From assembly GCA_934045905.1 (NCBI GenBank), contig OW203773.1:22245246-22309245 (forward strand): 64,000 nt of DNA, given 5' to 3'. Below are positions 1 through 8,321 of the stretch, in pieces. The first letter of the stretch is position 1, and each line of letters begins with the position of its first letter. The stretch is from Leuctra nigra (lineage: Eukaryota; Arthropoda; Insecta; Plecoptera; Leuctridae). The position numbers and the translations under genes were made by a program. The notes beneath the pieces are model-generated. The model did not search any database. It was not told the origin of the DNA and saw only the letters and a list, made by a program, of their open reading frames with translations.

Positions 1-170
1 TTGGAACAAAAAGATATTTAAAGACAATTATTACATTTCCAAGCGGATTTTATTTAAAATCGTGTTGACAACAAGATTGTTATGATGAGGCTTTAAAACT
101 ATGAACAATATGTTCAATACCATTGAAGAAATTAATATAAATAGATTCAATCAATCATGTTCATCTCGAT
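1..170. repeat. family A dispersed repeat, 3' part, cut by the window edge
   Basis: The opening matches the 3' part of a repeat seen again near 17.36, 36.8, 40.1, 42.8, 49.2 and 50.35 kb. Shared landmarks are TTGGAACAAAAA, TTTCCAAGCGG, the AAAATCGTGTTGA block and GATTGTTATGATG. The match to the 50.4 kb copy continues through AATATGTTCAAT and ATCATGTTCATC. No coding capacity is visible. Confidence 0.7.
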
Positions 171-2039
171 GAACGCCGCGCTCATCGAGGACCCTGGACA
201 AGCTCAAGGAAAGCTGCGCGATCTCCATGCCACAGAAGGGTGATATCATCCAGAGAGTGACGCAAGATGTAATACAGGGTGACGTCATCATAGATAAAGC
301 AACGAGCAACTGAACTTGATCAGATTTATTTATATTTCATTGATTTCATATTTATTTAATATGGTATTCACCAGATACATTCATCAGCTTTTTTAATGCA
401 ATGATAATGTAATACTTGGTAACTTTATAACTTAGAGTTGCAAATCGCATACATTATTTTCGTCTACCGTTCTGTAGCAAACATCTGGGGAATTATTCAA
501 GATTAAAAGTAGTAATTTGTGAGTGATCTACCAATCAAGCCATCCGACCAGCTGTGCTAAGTGGGAAGTCCACGAAGAGACCTGCCCATTGCTCTGTCTG
601 TAACAAGTAAGTTGGATCTTCGGATATGCATGAATATTGAAGAACTGTATTCATGTGAATGTATGTAACATAGCAATCAACAGGTGATAAGCCGACTGCC
701 ACAAACTAATTGACACTGTTGCCAGACTTCGTCGTTACTTCTGAATCGGCCTCGCTTGGGTGACACTCTTTGATTGTATGCGAAGACATTCTAGAGGACA
801 CGGTATATTGACGAGGAGCATGTTGTCCGAGTGTTCCCATTCACCAGACGTTGACACACAACCAATGAGCACTACATCCAGTGCGAGAATAACAAATAAA
901 CATAATAAAAACAATTGCTTTACAATTACGTGGTACACGGAAAGATGTTGAAATCAATATCAAAACGTAACTTCACAGCACCGTAGAGCTTGGATTGATT
1001 TAGTTAACACAAATACTGATCAAATTAGATTGCAGACGAATCCATTCAAAGAGAATCTCGACTTGCTGAATCTGAGAAAATAATATTCAAAATATTTAGA
1101 TGTTATTGTGCTCGCAAATTATTTTCTGTGAAATTTCAGGGTTGCTCGAGAACATGCGAATTGTTTTAAATCTTTTGAAATTAATAACACGAAGACATTG
1201 ATTTTATTAACGAAACTATGGATGTTCAACACATTATTGACCACAAGTAACCAGCTAACTTATAAATCTAGTCAAAATATATTTTGACACAAACAAATGC
1301 CCGCATAAAATAACCGAAATTAACGTTCAGGAAAATCTTATGAAATATGAAATAACGCCGTTTAAATAATTTTCTACATTGTCTTAAATTCAGCTACAAC
1401 AGTGTCGGACATAAGCATGGGACAGCAGCAACTGAAGTGGAGGAAGATAGAGCGAGCAGCACAACAAATAGCAGCTGTGCAAGAATCAGGACACACGATA
1501 GCTGAGATCTGATCTTTGCCACATACAGTCCTTTGTCTATTTTTTGTGATGTATGATACTTCTTGCTCACTGTTGAGATTTAAATGTATTTTTTCGACGA
1601 TGAAGGACTAAATATTAAATAGCGATAAAGAAAATGTTTGTCTTTAAAAAGCAAATTTCCTCTATATTATGAATGTAGTGTATTTTATTAATAATTTCAT
1701 CAGTTTGTATCGGAAATATTTCAGTGCTTTGCAACGAAATAAACTCCAACATCTCTATAGTACAGAATAATTCTGGAGTTTGCCAGTCGAATTGATGGTA
1801 TCGAAGTAAGTAACGACCAAATCCCTACCCGTGAGGGATTTAATAATTACCAGGTACGTAAATGCAGTGCAAATCTTCCATCGTGAAATCAAGCTTGTCT
1901 ATAGAAAAACATTAAGTGCATAGCGCAAAACCACTCTGATGAAATGGCCCATTACACTTTGTTGCTCGAACTAATTGAATTTTGTCATCAGGGTGCTACC
2001 ATATGCATTCTGGGGTGAAAGCAGCCGGTGAATATTAGA
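171..2039. other. unassigned AT-rich DNA
   Basis: I see no recognisable gene or element. Short open frames overlap on both strands at 735-951 and look like chance. A 31-codon frame at 1417-1512 (ATG to TGA, Gln-rich, somewhat GC-richer than its surroundings) is too short to assign. Confidence 0.5.
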
Positions 2040-2131
2040 GTCGTCAAGTCTTTATGAGGTGTATAAACATTTCAAAACAATAAAGTGTTATCATAATCGA
2101 GATTACAGATCAATTGGAATCTATTCGTAAT
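2040..2131. repeat. dispersed repeat B, left part of the PLE target site
   Basis: This stretch aligns by eye with 28750-28845: both carry a TATGAGG/CATGAGG box, TATAAACATTTCAA, an ACAATAAA box and end in ATTCGTAATG. Here the repeat is interrupted after ATTCGTAAT by the Penelope-like element and resumes at 8309. The copy at 28.8 kb is uninterrupted, so it works as a paralogous empty site. Confidence 0.65.
2119..2131. repeat. target-site duplication of PLE-1, left copy
   Basis: ATCTATTCGTAAT is repeated exactly at 8309-8321, where sequence related to repeat B resumes. Thirteen bases is within the variable range reported for Penelope-like elements. Confidence 0.75.
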
Positions 2132-2731
2132 ATGATGCAAGACTGCAAGATCGGCGAGATGCTCCGCAGCTCCAAGGACAAGATCCCTCTAGAAGAGAAG
2201 GGCGTCTACGAGGTCCCCTGCGGAGACTGCCCTCGCACCTACATCGGACAGACTGGCCGGCACATGTCTGTAAGGATCAAGGAACACCGAAGAGCAGTCC
2301 GTCTCCGAGCACCGACTTCATCCCTCGCCCAGCACGTGGAAGCAGAGGGCCACCGGATCAACTTCGAGGGCACGAAGTCCTTGGCCACCGTCGAGTACCG
2401 CAGCCTGCGAGTCATCCGAGAGGCCATCGAGATCGAGCGCCGCCCGCACAACATGAACCAGCGGGACGACTCGATCAGGCTGCCACATGCCTGGAAGCCG
2501 GTCATGGCGCAGATCACCGTCGCCCCGACCGAGCCGACATCACCGCCGCCGCCGACCATCGCGGACCCGACCCAGGGACCACGGACACGCAGTCGTGTCA
2601 CCGCAGGAGTCCCCGCCGCACTGAGGGAGCCGACACCAGCAGCGGCCCAGCAGCAGCAGATTCCTCTTGTGAGTTGCCGCGCAGCGGCTACTCTCGAAAA
2701 TGTCATTGCCAGCCTGTATGGCTATAAATGA
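2132..2731 (+). pseudogene. PLE-1 GIY-YIG endonuclease remnant
   Basis: The open frame runs from the truncation point to a stop at 2729-2731. It reads in PLE style: a KIGEML..KDKI linker, then GVYEVPC.DC, TYIGQTGR, a KEHRR helix and a later IREAIEIERRPHN block, closely matching the PLE proteins at 38.9 and 42.1 kb. These are the GIY and YIG halves, the catalytic Arg/His region, and the CxxC pair typical of PLE endonucleases, which nick DNA to prime reverse transcription. Only the first ~175 codons are PLE; codons after 2651 come from the inserted Jockey 3' end. Without the RT domain it cannot support retrotransposition. Confidence 0.85.
2644..2651. repeat. putative target-site duplication of the Jockey element, left copy
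   Basis: GGCCCAGC recurs at 7427-7434. Removing 2652-7434 leaves the PLE endonuclease frame open for six more codons before a TGA at 7452-7454, about where other PLE copies end their protein. Eight bases fits the variable short duplications of Jockey-clade elements. Confidence 0.6.
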
Positions 2732-2884
2732 CTGCCAGTTGATTTGAGACAGAGGTGGAGTTGGTGGAGCTCGTGGATAGAGCTAGCGGCGATTATGTTA
2801 GGAATGCCAGGTTGTGGACAAACTTGGATGTTTGTTGGTGAAATTAGCGCTCGATCGAGGCTACTTAAGATTATTAATGTGTTG

Positions 2885-5668
2885 TTATTTGTCCGAGGAT
2901 TTTCTTTTTCGCGCTCCTGATGTGCGTGGAGGCGGTAAGGAGGATGGTGTTTGGAGTGATGCGACCGGTCTTTTGAACCTATCATGAGAGCTGACTGAGA
3001 TTGTTGACTGCTCCAGAATGAGACGGTTTTTGGAAAGCGGAAGTGATGCGAAGAAAGTTTCGGCAAAGTGGATGAGTGTGGCTGAAATGTAGGGAATGTT
3101 CAGCGCATTATGGAGGTCTATAATGCGTGTCGCTCGGGGAGCGCCAGTTGCCATTCTGAGGGCTTTGTTTTGAAGGACTTGAAGAGTCTGCAGGTTCGTG
3201 GCAGAAGTAATACCAGACCAGATCGGCGAGGCGTATGTGAAGGTTGGTTGGATAATGGATTTATAGAGGTGTAATTTTGTGTTCCAGGACATAGATTTGT
3301 TCTTTAGAAGCGGATAGAGTGCTGCTAATTTGCCGTTGGCTCTTTTATGGACCTCTCGGATGTGTGCTGTCCAGGTAAGGTGTTTGTCCATAAGAACTCC
3401 CAGGTATTTTGCTTCTCTCGTCCAGGGAATGCTGACTCCTCGTAGGATGAGCTCGGGGGCTTCCTGCAGTCCTCTGGTAAACAGGGTCGCTTGCGTCTTG
3501 GAGGCGTTGATGTCGATTCGCCACAGATCGTACCATGTTGCGATGCTGTCAAGAGCCGGTTGTAGATTGTGAACTGCCTGAGTAGCTCGCCGTGATTGTG
3601 CTAGTATTGCGAGGTCGTCAGCAAACAGCGCTATTGTGACGTGTGGGAAAGTTGTCGGGAGGTCTGAGGTAAATATGTTGAATAGGATTGGGGCAAGACA
3701 GGAGCCCTGTGGGACCCCAGCAAGTATGGGGCGAACAGAAGACTGGGAGCTGAGTTTGGTCACAAAGAATGTGCGATTTTTTAGGTAGGATTCTATCAGA
3801 AGTACAAGGTAGGGTGGGAATTTGTGCTTTATTAGTTTGAAAAGGAGGCCAGTGTGCCAAACTCGGTCGAAAGCCTTGGCAATGTCCAGAAAGGCGGAGG
3901 CGGTGTAAGATTTCTTGTTGAAGCCCTCGGTGATCTTGTTGGTGACTCGGAGGAGTTGATGGATGGTAGAGTGTTCTGAACGGAAGCCAAACTGCTCGTC
4001 TGGAAGGATGTTGTTTGAGTCCGTGTGTTCAGTAATTCTGCGCAGGATTACTTTCTCTACTATCTTTGAGAGGAGGGGTAGGAGACTGATGGGTCTGAAA
4101 CTGGTGGGTTGCCTAGGAGGTTTGCCTGGTTTTAGGAAAAGTATGATTTTTGCCTTTGTCCACTGTTGGGGGAAATGCTGCAGGGTGAGAGTGGCGTTGA
4201 CGATGGACAGAAGAAGGGAAATCCCTCTTTCAGGTAGCTCCAAAACTTGCGATTTTATGATGTTGTCGTTACCTGGGGCTTTGCCGGCAGGATATTTCTT
4301 TACTACGTCGAAAAGCTCACCGGAGGTGCAAGTAGAATTGTCCGGGAGTGGTTGTGGGGCTACGAAATGCTGTTTGTACTGGTGGACGAGTGACTCGATT
4401 GCAGGTGTCTTGTGGTTTGGTGGATTCGGGGTGAACTGTTGCTGAAGGGAGTCTGCGAGGATTTCAGCTTTCTCTTCAGGACTGTGCGCTATGTGATGTG
4501 GCCCTTGCAGCGGGGGGTCTGGTTCGGGCCGGCGTTGAAGTTTGCGACACATTGACCATACTGTGTGGTCTGAGAAAGCGAGTTTGCCTACTGTGGAGTC
4601 CCATGTGGCTCGCTTGTGATCTTGGATGTCTTTTTTCAGTTGTCTCTCAAGTTTGTTGAAGTGTGCTTTGAGGGCTGGTGTGCGGTAGTGTTGATAGTCA
4701 CGTCGCGCCTTGTTCTTGATGGCTACTGATCTCTTGAGCCCTTGAGGTAGGTCATAGAGTGTTCGACGAGGAGCTGTTGAGATGGGAATAGCCTTGTCTG
4801 TTCCCTTTGTGATCGCTTCGGTTAGTAGGGTGACCTGATGTTCGAGGTCGGCTGTGGTGGTGATTGGGGCTTGCTCGGCTGGGAGGAGGTTATGGATTTC
4901 CTCTCGATAGCGTTCCCAGTTTGCTTTTTTGAAATTTCTGCTGATGCGGGGGATTGAGGGGATGTAGTGGTTTCCTACCCGGATCAAAATCGGGTTGTGG
5001 TCAGATGGAAGGTCTGTTATTGCTTCTAGATCAAATGAACATTGGATGTTGTGCATGACGGCGATGTCGAGGACATCTGGGGTCGCTCGCAGATGGCCAC
5101 TGTAGTGTGTAGGTTCTCGCGGGCCAGCAACGATGTAATTGTTTCTTCTTGCGTGGCTGTAGAGGGCGTTGCCTCGGGCGTTGTTAACTCGGCTGTTCCA
5201 GGTCCTGTGTTTGGCGTTTAGGTCCCCTGTCATGATGGTCGGGACGGGATCGCTGAAGAGGTTGTCCATGTCTTGTGTTTTGAATTTGGTGCTAGGAGGG
5301 GAGTAGACTGAGATCAGCCGTGTCGGACCATGGGCTGTTTGAATTATGACGGCGTTGGCTTCCATTGCAGTGAGTTTAGGAAGGCTGTACTCGTGGTGTT
5401 TGATCTGGCTGGAGACTAGGATAGCTGTTCCCCCACCACGATGTAGGGCAATGCGGTCGGAGCGGTAGATGCTGTATCCTAGGAGGGCGAGTTTATCAGT
5501 GGGAGTTAGGAAGGTTTCGGAAAGAAGAGCAACGTTAACATTGTGTTCCTGGAGAAATATGGCTAGTTCAGGTAGTTTGGCCTTTAGTCCGCCGTTGACA
5601 TTCCAGGCCGCCAGGGTGATTGTTGGTTGATTAGGGGCCATTGGAGCGTTGTCCACGGACCAGTTCAA
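2885..5668 (-). CDS. Jockey ORF2: endonuclease-reverse transcriptase
   Basis: The 927-codon frame encodes the replication enzyme. Near the N-terminus is an exonuclease-endonuclease-phosphatase domain (AAWNVNGG, LLSETFL, GDLNAKH near residue 147, LPSDHNPI near 218), which nicks target DNA. RT motifs follow in order: FRPISLLP (~505), AFDRVWH (~590), GVPQGSCLAP (~655), the catalytic FADD (~690), and the KYLGVLMD and YASPIWSG thumb region. It ends in a basic ARKRKSS tail with no RNase H. The open frame starts at 5668, but the ATG at 5641-5639 (MAPNQ, 918 aa) is the likelier start: it lies just before the endonuclease and overlaps the ORF1 stop by only 11 nt, suggesting translation coupled to ORF1. 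No lesion is seen. Confidence 0.9.
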   Translation of the reverse strand: MNWSVDNAPMAPNQPTITLAAWNVNGGLKAKLPELAIFLQEHNVNVALLSETFLTPTDKLALLGYSIYRSDRIALHRGGGTAILVSSQIKHHEYSLPKLTAMEANAVIIQTAHGPTRLISVYSPPSTKFKTQDMDNLFSDPVPTIMTGDLNAKHRTWNSRVNNARGNALYSHARRNNYIVAGPREPTHYSGHLRATPDVLDIAVMHNIQCSFDLEAITDLPSDHNPILIRVGNHYIPSIPRISRNFKKANWERYREEIHNLLPAEQAPITTTADLEHQVTLLTEAITKGTDKAIPISTAPRRTLYDLPQGLKRSVAIKNKARRDYQHYRTPALKAHFNKLERQLKKDIQDHKRATWDSTVGKLAFSDHTVWSMCRKLQRRPEPDPPLQGPHHIAHSPEEKAEILADSLQQQFTPNPPNHKTPAIESLVHQYKQHFVAPQPLPDNSTCTSGELFDVVKKYPAGKAPGNDNIIKSQVLELPERGISLLLSIVNATLTLQHFPQQWTKAKIILFLKPGKPPRQPTSFRPISLLPLLSKIVEKVILRRITEHTDSNNILPDEQFGFRSEHSTIHQLLRVTNKITEGFNKKSYTASAFLDIAKAFDRVWHTGLLFKLIKHKFPPYLVLLIESYLKNRTFFVTKLSSQSSVRPILAGVPQGSCLAPILFNIFTSDLPTTFPHVTIALFADDLAILAQSRRATQAVHNLQPALDSIATWYDLWRIDINASKTQATLFTRGLQEAPELILRGVSIPWTREAKYLGVLMDKHLTWTAHIREVHKRANGKLAALYPLLKNKSMSWNTKLHLYKSIIQPTFTYASPIWSGITSATNLQTLQVLQNKALRMATGAPRATRIIDLHNALNIPYISATLIHFAETFFASLPLSKNRLILEQSTISVSSHDRFKRPVASLQTPSSLPPPRTSGARKRKSSDK

Positions 5669-7055
5669 CCAGAAGTTGGAGTAGGATTTTTACAGTGGGA
5701 GGAGTGTCTATTTGCTGTATGGCCTCGGCTATAAGCTCGACTGTAGACCAGATGTCTTTGGGCGGGGTCGGTGGGAGAAAGGGTCGAGGTTGGGCCTGAT
5801 ACGGTTCTGGATGAGGAGGCGGTGTTGGTAGTTGGTGTTGCTCAGCTCTCTGGGGTGGAGTTGTTTGAGCCGAATAGGAAGGATGCGGCTGTGATTGTGC
5901 TTCCTGTCTGGTAGCCTGGGCATAGTTGTCATATTGGTGTTGGATGGGTGTAAAGGATGGATGACGGTTCTGTGCATGTGGTGCTGGCGTAGCTGGTGCA
6001 TACTGTTGACGGCTGAGTGTGGTACCCTCATGAATGTCAATGGCCCGGAGAAATGCCTCGCAGCGGCGATAGCTGGCCGGATGCGCTTCTCCGCAGTTAG
6101 AGCACTTGCATGGCACTGTATTTGATTTGGTGCAGTTACGCCCTTCATGTGGTCCTGCGCATTTGAAGCAGACTGCCATATTTTGGCAGAAGGTGCTTGA
6201 ATGTCCAAATCGTTGGCACTTGTAGCATTGGTTGGGGCCTTGATTTCCTCGATAGCGTTCCACCTTTATACGGCAGTGACAAAGGTGGGTAGTGTCGGTC
6301 AACGGGCTTGTGGCTGAGCCTGCCTTCAAGGAGACGAGGAATAGCGGCATCGGAGTTTTTTCTGTGGTGTGTGCTCGTAGCTGTCGAACTGACTCGACCG
6401 CGCAGCCTAGTTCTGATAGTTCGGCGGTTATCTCTGCAACATCGCATATTGTTGGGAGTCCGCGAATAATCAGTTTGATGGGTTTGGTGTCTTTGGTCGG
6501 GAACGTGTGGAATTGAACAAGTCTGATTTTTAATAATTCGATTAGACTTTTGTAGTCAGGCATTGAATATAGCTGTATGCGGTAGCTGTCCCTCCTAGGT
6601 TTAATTTCGAATGTTCCCTTGCATGACAGCTTTATCGTGTCAATAAGTGGCTTGTACGACGTAACGCCGTATACGATGATTGGTGGAATGTAAATTTTCT
6701 TTACAGTAGTCGGAATGATGGGTTCTGTGATCATGGCGGAGTGGGCCGACTCGTCTTCTTCTCCAGATAGAACGTCGAATCTATTTTGAAGCGGAAGGGC
6801 AGGCGAAGAATGATCCGAGGTCTTAGTTGTTTTGCGCCTTTTGTTCGGCGCATTTGAAGTGAACCAGCTCGTAGAGGGAGCGTCGTCTTGTCGTGAGTCC
6901 ATGATGACGTTAGTCTCGTGTCTGATGTCGGAATAAGTGCAGTCGATGGCGAGGGGCTCGGCTGTAGCCTTCAATTTGCTGCCTCTCGGTAGACTGGAGC
7001 CGTCCGCTTGACGCCTCTCTAGAGCCGCACCAGTAGCATTTTGATTCTCTAGCAT
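5631..7055 (-). CDS. Jockey ORF1: gag-like nucleic-acid-binding protein
   Basis: This 474-aa protein is the Jockey ORF1, expected to bind element RNA into ribonucleoprotein particles and act as a nucleic-acid chaperone. Three consecutive CCHC-type zinc knuckles lie in the second half (CYKCQRFGHSSTFC, CFKCAGPHEGRNC, CSNCGEAHPASYRRC). An RRM-like/PRE region with LIIRGLP precedes them. The C-terminal third is rich in Pro, Gln and His. The N-terminus has a basic NKRRKTTK stretch that could act in nuclear entry (inference). The frame ends SNGP-stop at 5631, inside the start of ORF2. It is uninterrupted over its full length. Confidence 0.88.
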   Translation of the reverse strand: MLENQNATGAALERRQADGSSLPRGSKLKATAEPLAIDCTYSDIRHETNVIMDSRQDDAPSTSWFTSNAPNKRRKTTKTSDHSSPALPLQNRFDVLSGEEDESAHSAMITEPIIPTTVKKIYIPPIIVYGVTSYKPLIDTIKLSCKGTFEIKPRRDSYRIQLYSMPDYKSLIELLKIRLVQFHTFPTKDTKPIKLIIRGLPTICDVAEITAELSELGCAVESVRQLRAHTTEKTPMPLFLVSLKAGSATSPLTDTTHLCHCRIKVERYRGNQGPNQCYKCQRFGHSSTFCQNMAVCFKCAGPHEGRNCTKSNTVPCKCSNCGEAHPASYRRCEAFLRAIDIHEGTTLSRQQYAPATPAPHAQNRHPSFTPIQHQYDNYAQATRQEAQSQPHPSYSAQTTPPQRAEQHQLPTPPPHPEPYQAQPRPFLPPTPPKDIWSTVELIAEAIQQIDTPPTVKILLQLLVELVRGQRSNGP

Positions 7056-7426
7056 TCTACTTTTATTACTTTGAATTTTGGCGCCTTTTGCGCGCGCTGC
7101 TTGTTGTTTTCACAGGAGCGTGGCACCACTGCTTGTGCTAGTGGGCGCTCGCGGCGCTGGCGCTGATTCTATCTTCACACCCCTTGATGGAATTGGGCTG
7201 TTTTTCTAGTAGTTAATTGATGGTATAACGGTTAATTCACATGCTTCAAGAGCAAACTTACTGTGTTTGATGTTCAATAACTGTAGCGAATGATGATCGT
7301 AGTTTTTAAACTTGCATCTATGTCGGTTTAGCACTGTTTTCACTGAAAATAGTAGAGCTTCACATATGCGTGTTGCAACCACGTTCACCGCCTTCGTGAA
7401 GTTCTCCTGACACGCAGTCGTGCCAA

Positions 7427-7434
7427 GGCCCAGC
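7427..7434. repeat. putative target-site duplication of the Jockey element, right copy
   Basis: GGCCCAGC here matches 2644-2651. The PLE coding frame resumes directly after it and stops at 7452-7454. Confidence 0.6.
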
Positions 7435-7756
7435 TCCAACAGTCAACTGAGTGATCAGCTGACCAGACAACCCCCTCCACCGCTCCTCCATCCCTACTCC
7501 TACTCATTTCCCGCGCTCCCATTGGTCACGCAGCCAATTCCTCCTCTTTTCCCATTGGCTCGCCTACTACCCATTGGCACTCTCGGGGTGAAGATGCCAC
7601 CCCCGCCTCTTAGAAGGTGAAACCAAGCTGAACCAATCATCCCAGCAGACCCAAGAAGGCTGGGTTTATGTGTCACAAAGACACGGTACCAGCAACGCCG
7701 AGAGGAGGAACCCCTCCTCTCAAGATAGAAGAAGAAGGAGGGGGGCATCCAGCCAT
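7435..7756 (+). other. PLE-1 3' untranslated region, CCAAT-rich
   Basis: After the resumed PLE stop the sequence is C-rich and repeatedly carries CCCATTGG, CCAATTCC and CCAATCA boxes. The same boxes return at 8090-8170, which suggests one originally continuous PLE tail. Inverted CCAAT boxes are common promoter elements, so this may have been PLE promoter sequence (inference). Confidence 0.4.
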
Positions 7757-7758
7757 TC
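7747..7758. repeat. direct repeat bordering the Jockey RT fragment
   Basis: ATCCAGCCATTC occurs here and at 8180-8191, each time after an AAGGAGG run. It may be a target duplication of the RT fragment, or trace of a duplicated PLE tail; the extra similarity upstream of the repeat favours the second. Confidence 0.4.
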
Positions 7759-8045
7759 ACGCCGCTCCTGTCTGGAGCGGCTGCGCTACGCACCTGCTGC
7801 AAATCCTGCAGCGGGTGCAAAACAAGGAAGGGAAGCTCATCCTAGGGGTCCCACGCTTCACGAGATCCGATGACGTCCACCAGCAGCTGGATCTGGAGTT
7901 CTTGGCGAAACATCTGCTCGGGATCAACATAAGATTCTACGAGCAGCTTGCCGAGAACTCCAATCCACTCATCGAGAGTCTCAGCCGCATAGAGGCGAGT
8001 CCGTGGGATCGATTTCCACGGCCAACCTCGGCGTTGGATATCTGA
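7759..8045 (+). pseudogene. C-terminal RT fragment of a second Jockey-like element
   Basis: The open frame around 7668-8045 contains, from about 7759, the post-catalytic part of a Jockey-type RT: HAAPVWSG, then LLQILQRVQNK..L, a PRFTRSDDVH block, then a helix ending NPLIESL, with a stop at 8043-8045. The same order is seen in the intact Jockey ORF2 (YASPIWSG, LQTLQVLQNKALR), but the sequence is clearly from a different family. Everything upstream, including the catalytic domain, is absent. It sits in the PLE-1 tail between two copies of ATCCAGCCATTC. Confidence 0.7.
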
Positions 8046-8196
8046 GGGCGCTGTCAGTCGCCGACTAAATTCGTGAAGAATTTCGTGCCGACCAATCATA
8101 ATGCAGCAGGTAAAATTGGCATAAAGCCAGATGTCCTGATTTCATTGGTCCACAGGCCAATCAGCCAGAAGGAGGATCCATCCAGCCATTCCACCC

Positions 8197-8246
8197 CAGC
8201 CTGCCTGAGGATGAGGACAGCAAGTGCCTCGAAACGTCGCTGCGAA
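8197..8246 (+). ncRNA. hammerhead-like ribozyme motif at the 3' end of PLE-1
   Basis: Core CTGAGGA at 8205-8211 (fits CUGANGA) is followed by a GAGG...CCTC stem II, GAAAC at 8231-8235 and GTC at 8236-8238, so helix III is minimal as in PLE hammerheads. Stem I pairs only weakly (GC/GC then mismatches), so cleavage may be lost. It lies about 70 bases from the element's right end. PLEs are known to carry type I hammerheads in their terminal repeats. Confidence 0.55.
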
Positions 8247-8308
8247 CGGCCCTTTTCAGGGCCAGCAAAAGCAACCAACAGAGCAAGAACCGCACCGGAT
8301 CCACATAC

Positions 8309-8321
8309 ATCTATTCGTAAT
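8309..8321. repeat. target-site duplication of PLE-1, right copy
   Basis: An exact repeat of 2119-2131; the next bases (GTCGGAGATG) resemble the continuation of repeat B at 28.85 kb (GCCGGGGGTG). Confidence 0.75.

Larger units (their letters stand above)
2652..7426 (-). mobile_element. full-length Jockey-clade non-LTR retrotransposon with both ORFs intact
   Basis: The minus-strand element is about 4.8 kb. It has a ~370-bp leader (7426-7056), ORF1 (7055-5631), ORF2 (to 2885) and a ~230-bp 3' UTR. Two-ORF organisation, a zinc-knuckle ORF1, and an ORF2 with an APE-type endonuclease followed by RT and no RNase H are the Jockey-clade layout. There is no long poly(A); the 3' end is CTG-rich (CAGCAGCAG on the plus strand), so that boundary could shift by a few bases. 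Neither ORF has a stop or frameshift, so the copy looks young and possibly competent. Confidence 0.8.
2132..8308 (+). mobile_element. PLE-1: 5'-truncated Penelope-like element with nested insertions
   Basis: The interval is framed by the 13-bp duplication ATCTATTCGTAAT. It starts inside the linker before the GIY-YIG endonuclease, so the whole reverse transcriptase is missing, as expected of incomplete target-primed reverse transcription. The endonuclease frame is followed by a minus-strand Jockey insertion (2652-7426), a CCAAT/ATTGG-rich untranslated region, a small Jockey RT fragment and a hammerhead-like motif near 8205-8240. Order of events: PLE inserted into repeat B, then Jockey inserted into the PLE. 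How the RT fragment at 7.76-8.05 kb arrived is less clear. Confidence 0.75.

Noticed and set aside
735..951. Overlapping 60-70 codon frames on both strands
   Set aside because: No motif, no codon signal, no paralogue; mutually overlapping, so at most one could be real and neither has support.
3325..4445. Several 60-160 codon frames inside the Jockey region
   Set aside because: They are other-frame or opposite-strand readings of the GC-richer, intact ORF2.
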